A program made the translations under genes and the position numbers. DNA of 64,000 bases from the NCBI RefSeq assembly GCF_013402875.1, contig NZ_CP058579.1, positions 2,604,001-2,668,000 on the forward strand, given 5' to 3'. The DNA is from Halorarum salinum. Lineage in GTDB: Archaea; Halobacteriota; Halobacteria; Halobacteriales; Haloferacaceae. This document shows, one piece after another, positions 32,854-40,682 of this stretch. Within the stretch, counting starts at the first letter, position 1, and each line of letters starts with the position of its first letter. Under the pieces are notes generated by a model. The model saw nothing but the letters and a program-made list of their open reading frames with translations. It ran no database searches and was not told the DNA's origin.

Positions 32854-34830
32854 ATGCCACATAATGGCACGATACCAAGGGGCACACCAATGTCCCGACG
32901 ACGGTTCGTGGAGCTGAGTGGAGTGTCACTCGTCGGTTTCGGCGTTACGGCGAACCCAGTCAAGGGAGCAGTCTCGGAAGAACGGGCACAGACGGGGCAA
33001 CTCGTCGAGAAGAGAGAAAACGTCGAGGTGGAGATGCGGGATGGTCGGATCTTGCGCGCCGACGTGTACCTCCCACCGCAGGCAAATCAGCGCGGGGGTA
33101 TCGAGACGCTGGTAACGCGGACGCCTTATAATAAAGCCGGCTACGGCGGAACTGCGGAGTATTTCGCCCAGCGAGGGTATGCGGTGGTCGTGCAGGACGT
33201 CCGCGGGAAGTTTGAGTCCGACGGGGACTTTTATCCCTATCGGAGCGAGGGGAACGCCGAGGCGGCCGACGGCTACGACACGATTGAGTGGGCGGCTGAA
33301 CAGGAATTCTCGAACGGCATCGTCGGAACCTTCGGTATTTCCTACCTCGCTGGTACGCAGTGGGCGATCGTTCACAACGACGAACTCCCGCCACACCTTG
33401 AGGCGATGGCCCCGGGGTACGCCGTGTCGAGTTACTACGGGCAGGGATCGTACGCAGGTGGTGCGTGCCTGCTCTCGCACAACATCGATTACTTGAACGG
33501 ATTCGGAGTCGAGCGGTTCAATCGGGACAATCCGAACCAGGCTGACAACTTCACCGTCCTTGACGAGGCCCAGGAAGCGATGATGCAGGTCTACTGGGAC
33601 CTCCCGGTCCATCCCTACGAGCCGTTCGAGGAGGTCGGGCTCGACTGGCTCACCGACTGGCACACGAACGAAACCTACAACGAGTACTGGGAAGCCCAGG
33701 ATCATACTCTCCACTACGACAAGGTCGACATTCCAGTCCTCAACTACGGCGGCTGGTACGACATCTTCACGCAGGGTCCCGTCACGAACTACCAAGGGCT
33801 CGCCGAGGAAGGGGTTTCCGACGAGATGGAACTCGTAATGGGTCCCTACACCCACGGCGCGGAGAGCGTGCGTGCGCAGGGGCAGGTAACTGGCTCGGCG
33901 TACTACTTCCCCGAGAACGCGGCGTACGACGAACTTGCGACCGTCGTGGCGTTTTTCGACCGGCACTTGAAAGGGCGCGCGCAACAGGTCGAGTCACTGC
34001 CGAGCGTCCGGTTCTATGTCCCGGGGCTCGACGAGTGGGTCGGCGCGGAGGAGTTCCCCCTGCCGGAGACGGAGTTCACGAACTACTACCTGAACAGCGA
34101 CGGCGATGCGAATGCAGACGCCGCGGCAACCGACGAGCCGACTTACAACGGCGAGCTATCGACGAACGATTCCAGGAGCGATCCGACGGACGAGTACACG
34201 TACGATCCGAGCGATCCGGTCGTCGCTCAGGGCGGCTACAATAGCCACTGGCACGGCGGTGTGACCGACCGCGCGACCGCTTATCACGGCCGCGAAGACA
34301 TCCTAGTCTATCAGACGGATGTCCTCTCCGAGGACGTCGCCATCGTCGGCCCGATAACCGTCACGCTGTTCGCGGAAACGTCGGCGGTCGATACGGACTT
34401 CATCGTCCACCTCTCGGACGTGACCCCTGGGGCCCGCACGGGGGGGCTCTGGGTCGCAGAAGGTGCTCGGCGAGGACGCATCGGCGACGTGGAGGCCGAT
34501 CCGCGTGCTCTCGAATCGTACAGCGACGTGAGTCTGCTGACCCCCGGGGAGGTCTACGAGTGGAAGATCGCCGTCTGGCCCACCGCACGGGTCTTCGAGG
34601 AAGGACACAGGATTCGAATCGACGTTACCAGTAGCGACTTCCCGCGGTACGACCGGAACCTGAACACGGGCGAAGGACTCGACGACGACGAGATGGAGAC
34701 CGCAGAGCAGACGATCTACCACGACGACGTGTACCCCTCTCGCGTCGAACTCCCCATCGTTCCGATGGAAGGCCTCGAAGAGCGAACGATCGACTCACCC
34801 GTGCCCGGGCGCCAGGGACGCGGACGGTAG
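32854..34830 (+). CDS. secreted CocE/NonD-family X-Pro dipeptidyl-peptidase-like hydrolase
   Basis: A 658-residue alpha/beta hydrolase of the CocE/X-Pro dipeptidyl-peptidase (S15) family. A Tat signal (SRRRFVELSG near residues 13-22) predicts export. Ser163 in FGISYLAGTQW is the nucleophile and His334 in GPYTHG is in the family charge relay; an aspartate upstream completes the triad. The C-terminal beta-rich jelly-roll (from about residue 460) is the third domain of the family. It may hydrolyse esters, cocaine-like or peptide amides; substrate unknown. It is the only large intact gene of the island, with a TATA box in a tract unlike the GC-rich surroundings. Confidence 0.85.
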   Translation: MPHNGTIPRGTPMSRRRFVELSGVSLVGFGVTANPVKGAVSEERAQTGQLVEKRENVEVEMRDGRILRADVYLPPQANQRGGIETLVTRTPYNKAGYGGTAEYFAQRGYAVVVQDVRGKFESDGDFYPYRSEGNAEAADGYDTIEWAAEQEFSNGIVGTFGISYLAGTQWAIVHNDELPPHLEAMAPGYAVSSYYGQGSYAGGACLLSHNIDYLNGFGVERFNRDNPNQADNFTVLDEAQEAMMQVYWDLPVHPYEPFEEVGLDWLTDWHTNETYNEYWEAQDHTLHYDKVDIPVLNYGGWYDIFTQGPVTNYQGLAEEGVSDEMELVMGPYTHGAESVRAQGQVTGSAYYFPENAAYDELATVVAFFDRHLKGRAQQVESLPSVRFYVPGLDEWVGAEEFPLPETEFTNYYLNSDGDANADAAATDEPTYNGELSTNDSRSDPTDEYTYDPSDPVVAQGGYNSHWHGGVTDRATAYHGREDILVYQTDVLSEDVAIVGPITVTLFAETSAVDTDFIVHLSDVTPGARTGGLWVAEGARRGRIGDVEADPRALESYSDVSLLTPGEVYEWKIAVWPTARVFEEGHRIRIDVTSSDFPRYDRNLNTGEGLDDDEMETAEQTIYHDDVYPSRVELPIVPMEGLEERTIDSPVPGRQGRGR

Positions 34831-34901
34831 GCAGGCGTCACTACCTCCTCTTGGAGTCCTTTTTGTTCCAGTCGGCCAATGAATCCCCGAGGGGAAATTG
34901 A

Positions 34902-35345
34902 TTCCGTGACCCAGTAGTGGCAGTCGTAACGGTGGATCGAACTGGTGGTCCCGTCGGGGTCCTCACTTTCCCCGCAGAGTGGCGCACGATGTTCGCCGAC
35001 AGGGACGTGCCGGCCAACCAGCTTTTGGTGCAGCAGCGTGTCTCGAAGGACGTCGAGCGGTCCAGCCAGGAGACGCTTACGGTGTGTGCGCTGCGGCGGA
35101 TGCAGTAGGGCACGCCGCTTGCGCCTGGCCAACGGGTCGAGTACGTCGTCGTCGACGCTGCCGGCCGCAGGAGTGTGCGAGTCCGACTCACCCACGAACA
35201 CGTCGACGACTACGATGCTGGCTGGAACCGCGACCAGTGTATCCGGGCTGCGGTCAGTGTCCGCTCACCACGTGGGTATCGAGAGTCGGACATCAAGACG
35301 CATCTCGACGACTGTGAGATGCCGTCGCTCCGGTCCTACCAGTAG
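34902..35345 (+). pseudogene. C-terminal remnant of a family B DNA polymerase
   Basis: The frame reads VAVVTVDRTGG... then LLVQQRVSKDVERSSQETL (a pattern of archaeal PolB C-termini), meets TAG at 35106-35108, and stays open in the same frame as GTPLAPGQRVEYVVVDAAG, then IRAAVSVRSPRGYRESDI to the TAG at 35343. Loss of three bases would turn CAG TAC GTG GGC into CAG TAG GGC, so the stop arose from a small deletion. Only about 145 codons of a polymerase of perhaps 700-1000 residues are left. Replicative polymerases of this kind occur on haloarchaeal plasmids and proviruses. It abuts the right repeat. Confidence 0.7.
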
Positions 35346-35407
35346 GAACCAGTGGCGGGAGGAGTGTTGGCAGACGCGTGACCTACCTTTTTCCACTGCC
35401 ACCTTTT

Positions 35408-35595
35408 ATCTGGACGTTCCCACGCCGGTGTACGTCGGCGACACGATCTCGCTCGACATGGAGGTCACGGGGACCAAGCCGTTCTCCTCGCGCGAGGACG
35501 CCGGCCTCGTCGTCCTCGACACGGAGATGACGAACGGGGACGGCGAGACGGTGTTCGCCGGCGACGTGAAGTTCATGATCGCCCGACGGGACTGA
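35408..35595 (+). pseudogene. severed 3' end of maoC hydratase
   Basis: This fragment encodes YLDVPTPVYVGDTISLDMEV... to FMIARRD and a stop. Bases 35436-35531 are identical to part of the intact maoC. The bases after the repeat (GAACGGGGACGGCGAGACGG) are GC-rich and host-like, as expected for the native 3' end. The bases before the repeat (the YLDVPTP codons) differ from the left gene and look like the island's own copy. It has no start codon and is not expressed as a separate protein. Confidence 0.75.
35436..35531. repeat. 96-bp direct repeat, right island boundary
   Basis: Identical over 96 bases to 26928-27023. It marks the right end of the accessory island. Confidence 0.85.
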
Positions 35596-35701
35596 TCACA
35601 TCGAACGCAGGACGAGCACGGATCCCGGGGACGTGAGGGACTCGCGATCGCCGTGGCCCGTTCGGCGCGACCCCCCTGCGGCAGGTATTTACGGGCGGTC
35701 G

Positions 35702-36181
35702 ATGAACCGACCGACCGTGAGTACCGACGAGCCCTCCGGCGGTGCCGCGGGCGCGCCGTCGACCGAGACGTACTGCATCTCCTGCGGGGAGTCGATCTCC
35801 GCCGACGCCGAGATCTGTCCCCACTGTGGCGTGAGCCAGCGGCGCCTCCCGGAGAGCGGCGGCCCCGGCCGGACGGCCGACGAGAAGTACTGCACGAACT
35901 GCGGGAGCGTCGTCAACCGCGACGCGGAGCTGTGCCCGGAGTGTGGCGCCGAACAGACGATCGGCGCGGGCGGCGAGGTGGACAAACTCGCGGCCGCGCT
36001 CATCGCCCTCTTCCTCGGCGGGCTGGGGATCCACAAGTTCTACCTCGGCGACAACAAGATGGGCGTCCTCTACCTCTGTTTCTTCTGGACGGGGATCCCC
36101 GCCGTGCTCGGGATCATCGAGGGGATCATCTACCTCACGAAGTCCGACGAGGAGTTCCAGCGCCGGTACGTGAAGCGCTGA
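35702..36181 (+). CDS. TM2-domain protein with double zinc ribbon
   Basis: A 159-residue protein. Two zinc ribbons lie in residues about 19-85 (CISCGES/CPHCGVS and CTNCGSV/CPECGAE), followed by a TM2 domain (about 95-150) with GGLGIHKFYLG, two membrane helices and the ending of charged residues EEFQRRYVKR. TM2 proteins are common membrane proteins of unclear role. ATG 35702 is preferred over upstream starts because a following in-frame start would break the N-terminus. The DUF2085 gene starts one base after the stop. Confidence 0.8.
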   Translation: MNRPTVSTDEPSGGAAGAPSTETYCISCGESISADAEICPHCGVSQRRLPESGGPGRTADEKYCTNCGSVVNRDAELCPECGAEQTIGAGGEVDKLAAALIALFLGGLGIHKFYLGDNKMGVLYLCFFWTGIPAVLGIIEGIIYLTKSDEEFQRRYVKR

Positions 36182-36182
36182 G

Positions 36183-36632
36183 ATGAGCCGCCTCACGGAC
36201 CTCCCCGCGGAGGTCCGCGCGGGGTTGCGCGCGGCCGCGCCGTACCTCCTGTCCCACCACCCGCCCGCGGAGCGGCCGCGTCGCTGTCACTCGGTGCGGG
36301 TTCGCGGGCGACGATACCGCCTGTGTGCGCGCTGTGCCGGCGTCCATCCGGGCATCGCGATCGGTCTGCTCGCCGCGGCCGGCGGCGTACGGGCCCCCCT
36401 CGCCGCCGTCGCGGCGCTCCCCGCACCCGCGCTCCTCGAGTGGGTTCTCACCGGGTACGGCGACCGGCCGGGGAGAAACGACGTCCGGACGGCGACGGGA
36501 CTGGCCCTCGGACTCGGATACGGGTTCGGCCTCGCGAGCCTCGTGACCGGCCGGGGTCGTCCCGGCGTCGTCGCCGTGGGGCTCGGATACGCGACGCTCG
36601 CGGCCGCGTTCCTGTACGCCGACTCGCGGTGA
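36183..36632 (+). CDS. DUF2085 membrane protein
   Basis: A 149-residue protein with a conserved Cys/His cluster (PRRCHSVRVRGRRYRLCARCAGVHPG, CxxC, residues about 33-56), then three to four membrane helices. This is the DUF2085 pattern (LCARCTGIYPG in others), found in archaea and bacteria with unknown function. It starts one base after the TM2 gene stop, so the two form an operon. Confidence 0.8.
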   Translation: MSRLTDLPAEVRAGLRAAAPYLLSHHPPAERPRRCHSVRVRGRRYRLCARCAGVHPGIAIGLLAAAGGVRAPLAAVAALPAPALLEWVLTGYGDRPGRNDVRTATGLALGLGYGFGLASLVTGRGRPGVVAVGLGYATLAAAFLYADSR

Positions 36633-36660
36633 CGGGTCGGCCCCGTGCCGGCCGCGACGC

Positions 36661-37296
36661 CTACCCGAACACCTGCTCGAACAGCGCCGCCTGCCCCCGA
36701 CGGAGTCGCTCGAGGAACGCCGACTTGCTCACGCCGAGCTCCGCGGCCACCTCCCCGGCGGTCGCACCCTTCGGGACCGAGAAGTAGCCGGCTGCCAGCG
36801 CCGCCCGCAACGCCGCCTCCTGTGCCGGCGTCACGTCCCAGCGACCCGCCGCGTCGCCCGGCTCCGGGCCCAGCGGGTACACCCGTTCGAGGGTGACGCC
36901 GACCGCCTCCCCCGCCGCCTCCATCACGCCGCGGAGGACGTCCCGGCCGACGACGGCGCCCTCGAACCGTCCCTCGCCGCCGGCGTACGTCAGCGACTCG
37001 GCCATGAATCCCGCGTCGATGAGGTCGTGGACGACGCAGGGGTGCATCGACAGGCAGCGGTAGCTGTCGCGGCCGTCGGCCCGCGAGCGGTGGAGGTACC
37101 GGACTCGTTCGTCTGCGTCCAGCGCTTCGGCCAGGTCCTCCCCCGCGGGCGCCGAGAACCGGAGCAGAGCGTTGCCGTCACGGCGCAACAGCGGCGGTTC
37201 GGCCTCCACGCGCGTCCCGGACGAGCGCGTCGCCGCGGCGAGCGGACACGCGTCGCCGGTGACGCCCACCTCGACGACGAGACACTCCTCTATCAC
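36661..37296 (-). CDS. bacterio-opsin activator-type HTH regulator
   Basis: A 211-residue regulator. The C-terminal HTH_10 domain (about residues 150-210, TPAQEAALRAALAAGYFSVPKGATAGEVAAELGVSKSAF) is that of Bat-like haloarchaeal activators. The N-terminal 140 residues hold a sensor-like region with cysteines Cys80, Cys86 and others (DSYRCLSMHPCVVHDL). It is divergent from paaA across 83 bp, so it may control the phenylacetate operon, as a hypothesis. Confidence 0.8.
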   Translation of the reverse strand: MIEECLVVEVGVTGDACPLAAATRSSGTRVEAEPPLLRRDGNALLRFSAPAGEDLAEALDADERVRYLHRSRADGRDSYRCLSMHPCVVHDLIDAGFMAESLTYAGGEGRFEGAVVGRDVLRGVMEAAGEAVGVTLERVYPLGPEPGDAAGRWDVTPAQEAALRAALAAGYFSVPKGATAGEVAAELGVSKSAFLERLRRGQAALFEQVFG

Positions 37297-37379
37297 GGCG
37301 AACGGATGGTCTCCGGTACGGATAAACCCCGTCCATGGACGGGCGAATCGATAGGGCGGGCCGAACGTAACGATCCTTC

Positions 37380-38321
37380 ATGGACATCGAGACGGTCAAG
37401 GAGCGGGCCGGCCCCCGCCAGTTCGGCCCCGGCGACGACATGCCGGAGGAGTACCGGCGGCGTGCGACCCGGATGATCCAGTTCCACGCGAACAGCGAGG
37501 TGATGGGCGGCTACCTCGACAGGGAGTTCACCCGCCACGCGCCGTCGCTGGACCGAAAGCTGGCGAACACGGCGAAGGTTCAAGACGAGATCGGACACGC
37601 CCAGTTGCTCTACCGGGCGGCGGAGACGCTCGGCGTCAAGACCCGCGACGAGATGCTGGAGGAGCTCCGAACCGGCGAGGGGAGGTTCCTCAACTGCTTT
37701 CACTACCCCGTCGACTCGTGGTACGAGGCGCCGATGATCGACTTCTTCGTCGACGGCGGCGCGATGCGCCGGCAGGCGACGCTGAAGAACACGTCGTGGA
37801 CGCCGTACGCCCACGCGATGGACAAGGTCTGTTTCGAGGAGGGGTTCCACGTCAAGCACGGCGAGTCCATCCTCCGGGAACTGATGCGCGGGTCGAAGGC
37901 GACCCGGGAACGCATGCAGGAGACGTTCGACGAGTGGTGGCCACGGATCCTCCAGTTCTTCGGGCCGACGAACGACGAGTCGACCCACAACGACTTCGCC
38001 CAGGAGGTCGGGCTGAAGACGACGAGCAACGACGACCTCCGCAACTCGTTTCTGAACATGTACGTCCCGAAGGCCGAGAAGTACGGGCTCGAGATCCCGG
38101 AGTACCCGCGCATCTTCGAGCGCGAGGACGGCACGATGGCCGTCCGCGAGGACGACCTCGACTGGGACGAGTTCTGGACCATCGCGAAGAACGAGTACGT
38201 GGGGAGCCACGAACAGATCGGCTCACGCCGACGGCGACGGGACGCGGTCGAGTGGGTCCGCCGGTCGATGGACGCCTGGGAGTCGAGCGCGGGGGCGGCC
38301 ACGGGGGCGGCGAACCCATGA
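37380..38321 (+). CDS. paaA: 1,2-phenylacetyl-CoA epoxidase subunit PaaA
   Basis: A 313-residue catalytic subunit of the multicomponent monooxygenase that epoxidises the ring of phenylacetyl-CoA in aerobic phenylacetate breakdown. Di-iron ligands are visible: Glu40 (FHANSEVMGGY), Glu70 and His73 (DEIGHAQ) and Glu153/Glu154 and His157 (CFEEGFH). The start at 37380 gives DIETVKERAGPRQF, the family start. It overlaps paaB by four bases (ATGA) and is followed by paaC and paaD. Confidence 0.95.
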   Translation: MDIETVKERAGPRQFGPGDDMPEEYRRRATRMIQFHANSEVMGGYLDREFTRHAPSLDRKLANTAKVQDEIGHAQLLYRAAETLGVKTRDEMLEELRTGEGRFLNCFHYPVDSWYEAPMIDFFVDGGAMRRQATLKNTSWTPYAHAMDKVCFEEGFHVKHGESILRELMRGSKATRERMQETFDEWWPRILQFFGPTNDESTHNDFAQEVGLKTTSNDDLRNSFLNMYVPKAEKYGLEIPEYPRIFEREDGTMAVREDDLDWDEFWTIAKNEYVGSHEQIGSRRRRRDAVEWVRRSMDAWESSAGAATGAANP

Positions 38322-38656
38322 TCTACGAGGTGTTCCGCCAGGAGGAGCCGGGCGACTACCACCGGCACGCCGGCAACGTCCACGCCCCGGACCGCGAGAT
38401 GGCGAAGCTGTTCGCGAGCATCCAGCACGGTCGCCGGATGCAGACGAACTCCCTCTGGGTCGTCCCGCGATCCGAGATCGGCGAGGTCGACGCCGACGAC
38501 GTCGCGTTCGGCGGCTCGACCGACAAGGCGTACCGCTGGGCGATGACGTACAACGACATCGACGCCTCGTTCGCACGGGAGGTCGAGGACAGCGAGGCCG
38601 AACAGCGCGAGGCGGCACGCAAACGCCGCGAGGCGACGCGGGAGGGGGCCGACTGA
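38318..38656 (+). CDS. paaB: 1,2-phenylacetyl-CoA epoxidase subunit PaaB
   Basis: A 112-residue subunit matching PaaB (IYEVFRQEEPGDYHRHAGNVHAPD, then QHGRRMQTNSLWVVPRSEI). PaaB bridges two PaaAC heterodimers and is essential for activity in bacteria. Its ATG overlaps the paaA stop by four bases, and its stop overlaps paaC (TGATG), so it is translationally coupled on both sides. The C-terminus is an acidic/basic tail longer than in bacteria. Confidence 0.93.
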   Translation: MIYEVFRQEEPGDYHRHAGNVHAPDREMAKLFASIQHGRRMQTNSLWVVPRSEIGEVDADDVAFGGSTDKAYRWAMTYNDIDASFAREVEDSEAEQREAARKRREATREGAD

Positions 38657-39477
38657 TGGCCGCGGACCTCGATCGCGACGACCTCACCGCCGAACAGCAG
38701 CTCGCGCTGGAGGGGCTCCTCTTCCGGCTCGCGGACGACGAGTTCGTCCACGCCGAGCGGCTCACCGAGTGGCAGATCTTCGCGCCGACCATCGAGTCGG
38801 ATCTCGCGCTCGCCAACGTCGCACAGGACGAGTTCGGCCACGCCCGGCTCTGGTACGAACTCCTGCAGGAACTCGGCTACACCGAGGCCGAGTGCGTCTG
38901 GGAGCGCCCGCCCGGGGAGTGGACCCACGCGACGCTCGTGGAACGTCCGTTCGAGGAGGACGGCTGGGGCGACGCCGTCGTCCGGGGGTACCTCTACGAC
39001 GTCGCCGAACGGCTCCGCCTCGATGCGCTCGTGGACACGAGCTACGCCCCCCTCGCGGACCGCGTCGGCAAGGCGCTCGCGGAGGAGGACTACCACCGCG
39101 ACCACGCCGAGAGCTGGCTCGAACGGCTGTCCGCAGACCCGGCCTCGCACGAGCGCGTCCAGGCGGCCGTCGAGGAGCTGTTCCCGCCGGCGCTCACGCT
39201 GTTCGCCCCGGGACCGCGCGAGGAGGGGGTCGTCGACCACGGCTTCCGGACGGAATCGCTCCCGGACCTGCGCGCCGAGTGGCTGGACGTCGTCGTCCCG
39301 TTCCTCGAGTCGCTCGGCCTGGAGGTGCCCGAACCGGACGCCGTCGAGCGCCCCGCGGCGGTCGGGCGGGACGGGAGCCACACGGACGCCTGGTTCGACC
39401 TCCACGAGGAGTTCACCGCCACGTACCGCGAACTGGAGTTCGAGTCGCCCGCGCGCCTGCGCGGCGAGGGGCCGTAG
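38656..39477 (+). CDS. paaC: 1,2-phenylacetyl-CoA epoxidase subunit PaaC
   Basis: A 273-residue structural partner of PaaA with the ferritin-like fold. Retained metal-type motifs are DEFVHAERL (near the start), DEFGHARLW and EEDYHRDHAESW. In bacteria PaaC has lost most ligands and stabilises PaaA. The start ATG at 38656 overlaps the paaB stop. It is followed at once by paaD. Confidence 0.93.
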   Translation: MAADLDRDDLTAEQQLALEGLLFRLADDEFVHAERLTEWQIFAPTIESDLALANVAQDEFGHARLWYELLQELGYTEAECVWERPPGEWTHATLVERPFEEDGWGDAVVRGYLYDVAERLRLDALVDTSYAPLADRVGKALAEEDYHRDHAESWLERLSADPASHERVQAAVEELFPPALTLFAPGPREEGVVDHGFRTESLPDLRAEWLDVVVPFLESLGLEVPEPDAVERPAAVGRDGSHTDAWFDLHEEFTATYRELEFESPARLRGEGP

Positions 39478-39894
39478 ATGACGACGAACGCGCCGCTCGA
39501 CGCGGACGTCTGCTCGCACACCGACTACGGGTCGGGCGAGTCGTCGGACGAGTACCCGAAGACCGGGGAGGGTGCGACCGGGACCGAGGCCGACGTCTGG
39601 GACGCGCTGTACGGCGTCGAGGACCCGGAGATGCCCGTGAGCGTCGTCGACCTCGGACTCGTCTACGGCGTCGAGGTCGACGAGCCGACTGACCACTGCG
39701 TGGTCGAGTTGACGCTCACTTACTCGGGCTGTCCGGCGCGGGACCTGCTCATGAACGACGTCCGCTGCGCGGCGATGACGGCCGAGGGCGTCGCCGACGC
39801 GGAGGTCCGCCTGCGGTACTCGCCGCAGTGGAACGTGGAGATGGTGACCGAACGCGGACGGGAGCACCTCCGCGAGTTCGGGCTGAGCGTGTGA
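39478..39894 (+). CDS. paaD: PaaD, MIP18/DUF59 part
   Basis: A 138-residue protein with a MIP18-family domain (residues about 38-135): WDALYGVEDPEMPVSVVDLG and YSGCPARDLL are landmark segments. PaaD assists assembly of the epoxidase, probably its Fe-S/iron centre. In bacteria PaaD ends in a C-terminal cysteine motif, which is missing here and is encoded by the next small gene. The first 35 residues are a Ser/Asp-rich extension. It starts directly after paaC. Confidence 0.9.
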   Translation: MTTNAPLDADVCSHTDYGSGESSDEYPKTGEGATGTEADVWDALYGVEDPEMPVSVVDLGLVYGVEVDEPTDHCVVELTLTYSGCPARDLLMNDVRCAAMTAEGVADAEVRLRYSPQWNVEMVTERGREHLREFGLSV

Positions 39895-39901
39895 TCCGAC
39901 G

Positions 39902-40066
39902 ATGAATCCGGACCCGAGCACCACGACGAGCGACGACGGGGAGGCCGCCGAGTGCCCGTACTGCGGGTCGACGGACACGATCCGGGACCATCCGAAGGGG
40001 CCGGGGCTGTGTCGCTCCATGCACTACTGCGAGGACTGTCGGCAGCCCTTCGAGCGGTTCGGGTAG
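39902..40066 (+). CDS. PaaD-type zinc ribbon as a separate 54-aa protein
   Basis: A 54-residue protein: a Ser/Asp-rich start, then ECPYCGSTDTIRDHPKGPGL, then HYCEDCRQPFERF. Cysteines pair as CxxC and CxxC. The pattern CPYCGS...YRCxxCxEPF is the C-terminal zinc ribbon of bacterial PaaD. Here it is split from the MIP18 part and its ATG lies 8 bp after the paaD stop, so both are made from one mRNA. It was found by reading the intergenic gap, as it is short. Confidence 0.8.
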   Translation: MNPDPSTTTSDDGEAAECPYCGSTDTIRDHPKGPGLCRSMHYCEDCRQPFERFG

Positions 40067-40069
40067 CCC

Positions 40070-40363
40070 GTGACCGCCACGCTCGACGACGTTCTCGCCG
40101 CCCTGGAGGAGCTGGGCTACGGCTCGGTGACGCGGACGGAGGGGTACGACGAGGCGGGCGGAACCGTCCCGCTGCCCGAGGAGCACCGCGCCGAACCGCG
40201 GTCTGGCTGGCGGCGTCTCCTCCCACGGCTCTACGACGGCGGCGATCCGGCCCTGGTCCCCGACGACCTCCGGGCCGCGGTCGAGGAGCGCGGCTGGGTC
40301 GTACAGCCGATGGGGCGGTCCGCCGAGACGGCGACCGTCGTCGTCTCGCGCGACGGCGTGTGA
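40070..40363 (+). CDS. conserved hypothetical protein of the paa operon
   Basis: A 97-residue protein starting with GTG at 40070, three bases after the zinc-ribbon stop. It has a pattern of beta-alpha segments (TLDDVLAALEELGYGSV, then DLRAAVEERGWVV). It has no reductase or ferredoxin motifs, so it does not replace PaaE. No family recognised; position suggests a role in epoxidase function or regulation. Confidence 0.55.
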   Translation: MTATLDDVLAALEELGYGSVTRTEGYDEAGGTVPLPEEHRAEPRSGWRRLLPRLYDGGDPALVPDDLRAAVEERGWVVQPMGRSAETATVVVSRDGV

Positions 40364-40682
40364 TCCGGTCCGATGGCGTTCGCGTCGGATCGTTCCCGGC
40401 TCTCGACTCGCGCGTCGCCGTACCCGCCCGGTAGCGGACCTCGGACGCACCGGGTGCCCGACTCGCGCGCCTCGGTGCGACCCACTCCTTCGGTCGCTGC
40501 GTCCTCGGTTGCGGCGCTTCCGTCGTCGGACTCCGCCGAGAACGCGGCCCGTTCGGTCCCACCCTCCGGACGGTCGGGTCCGTCGCGTCGGGGACGACCG
40601 CCGGCACGGGCTCGGGGGGTCGTGGTCCGGTCGGAGAAACGGGATCGTCGCGCGGTCGAAGGCCGGGTTCGTCTCCCGGCGG
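40364..40682. other. intergenic region without recognisable features
   Basis: About 320 bp, GC-rich, between the paa operon and the convergent thrS gene. Arg-rich translations in several frames are what GC-rich non-coding DNA gives; no start with coding pattern is visible. It may hold the two terminators. Confidence 0.5.

Noticed and set aside
34917-35345. TAG in the PolB fragment as a pyrrolysine codon
   Set aside because: The fragment lacks most of the polymerase, the stop is explained by a three-base deletion, and haloarchaea are not known to use pyrrolysine.
40364-40682. Possible gene after the paa operon
   Set aside because: All frames are Arg/Pro-rich with no start context or motif; treated as non-coding.
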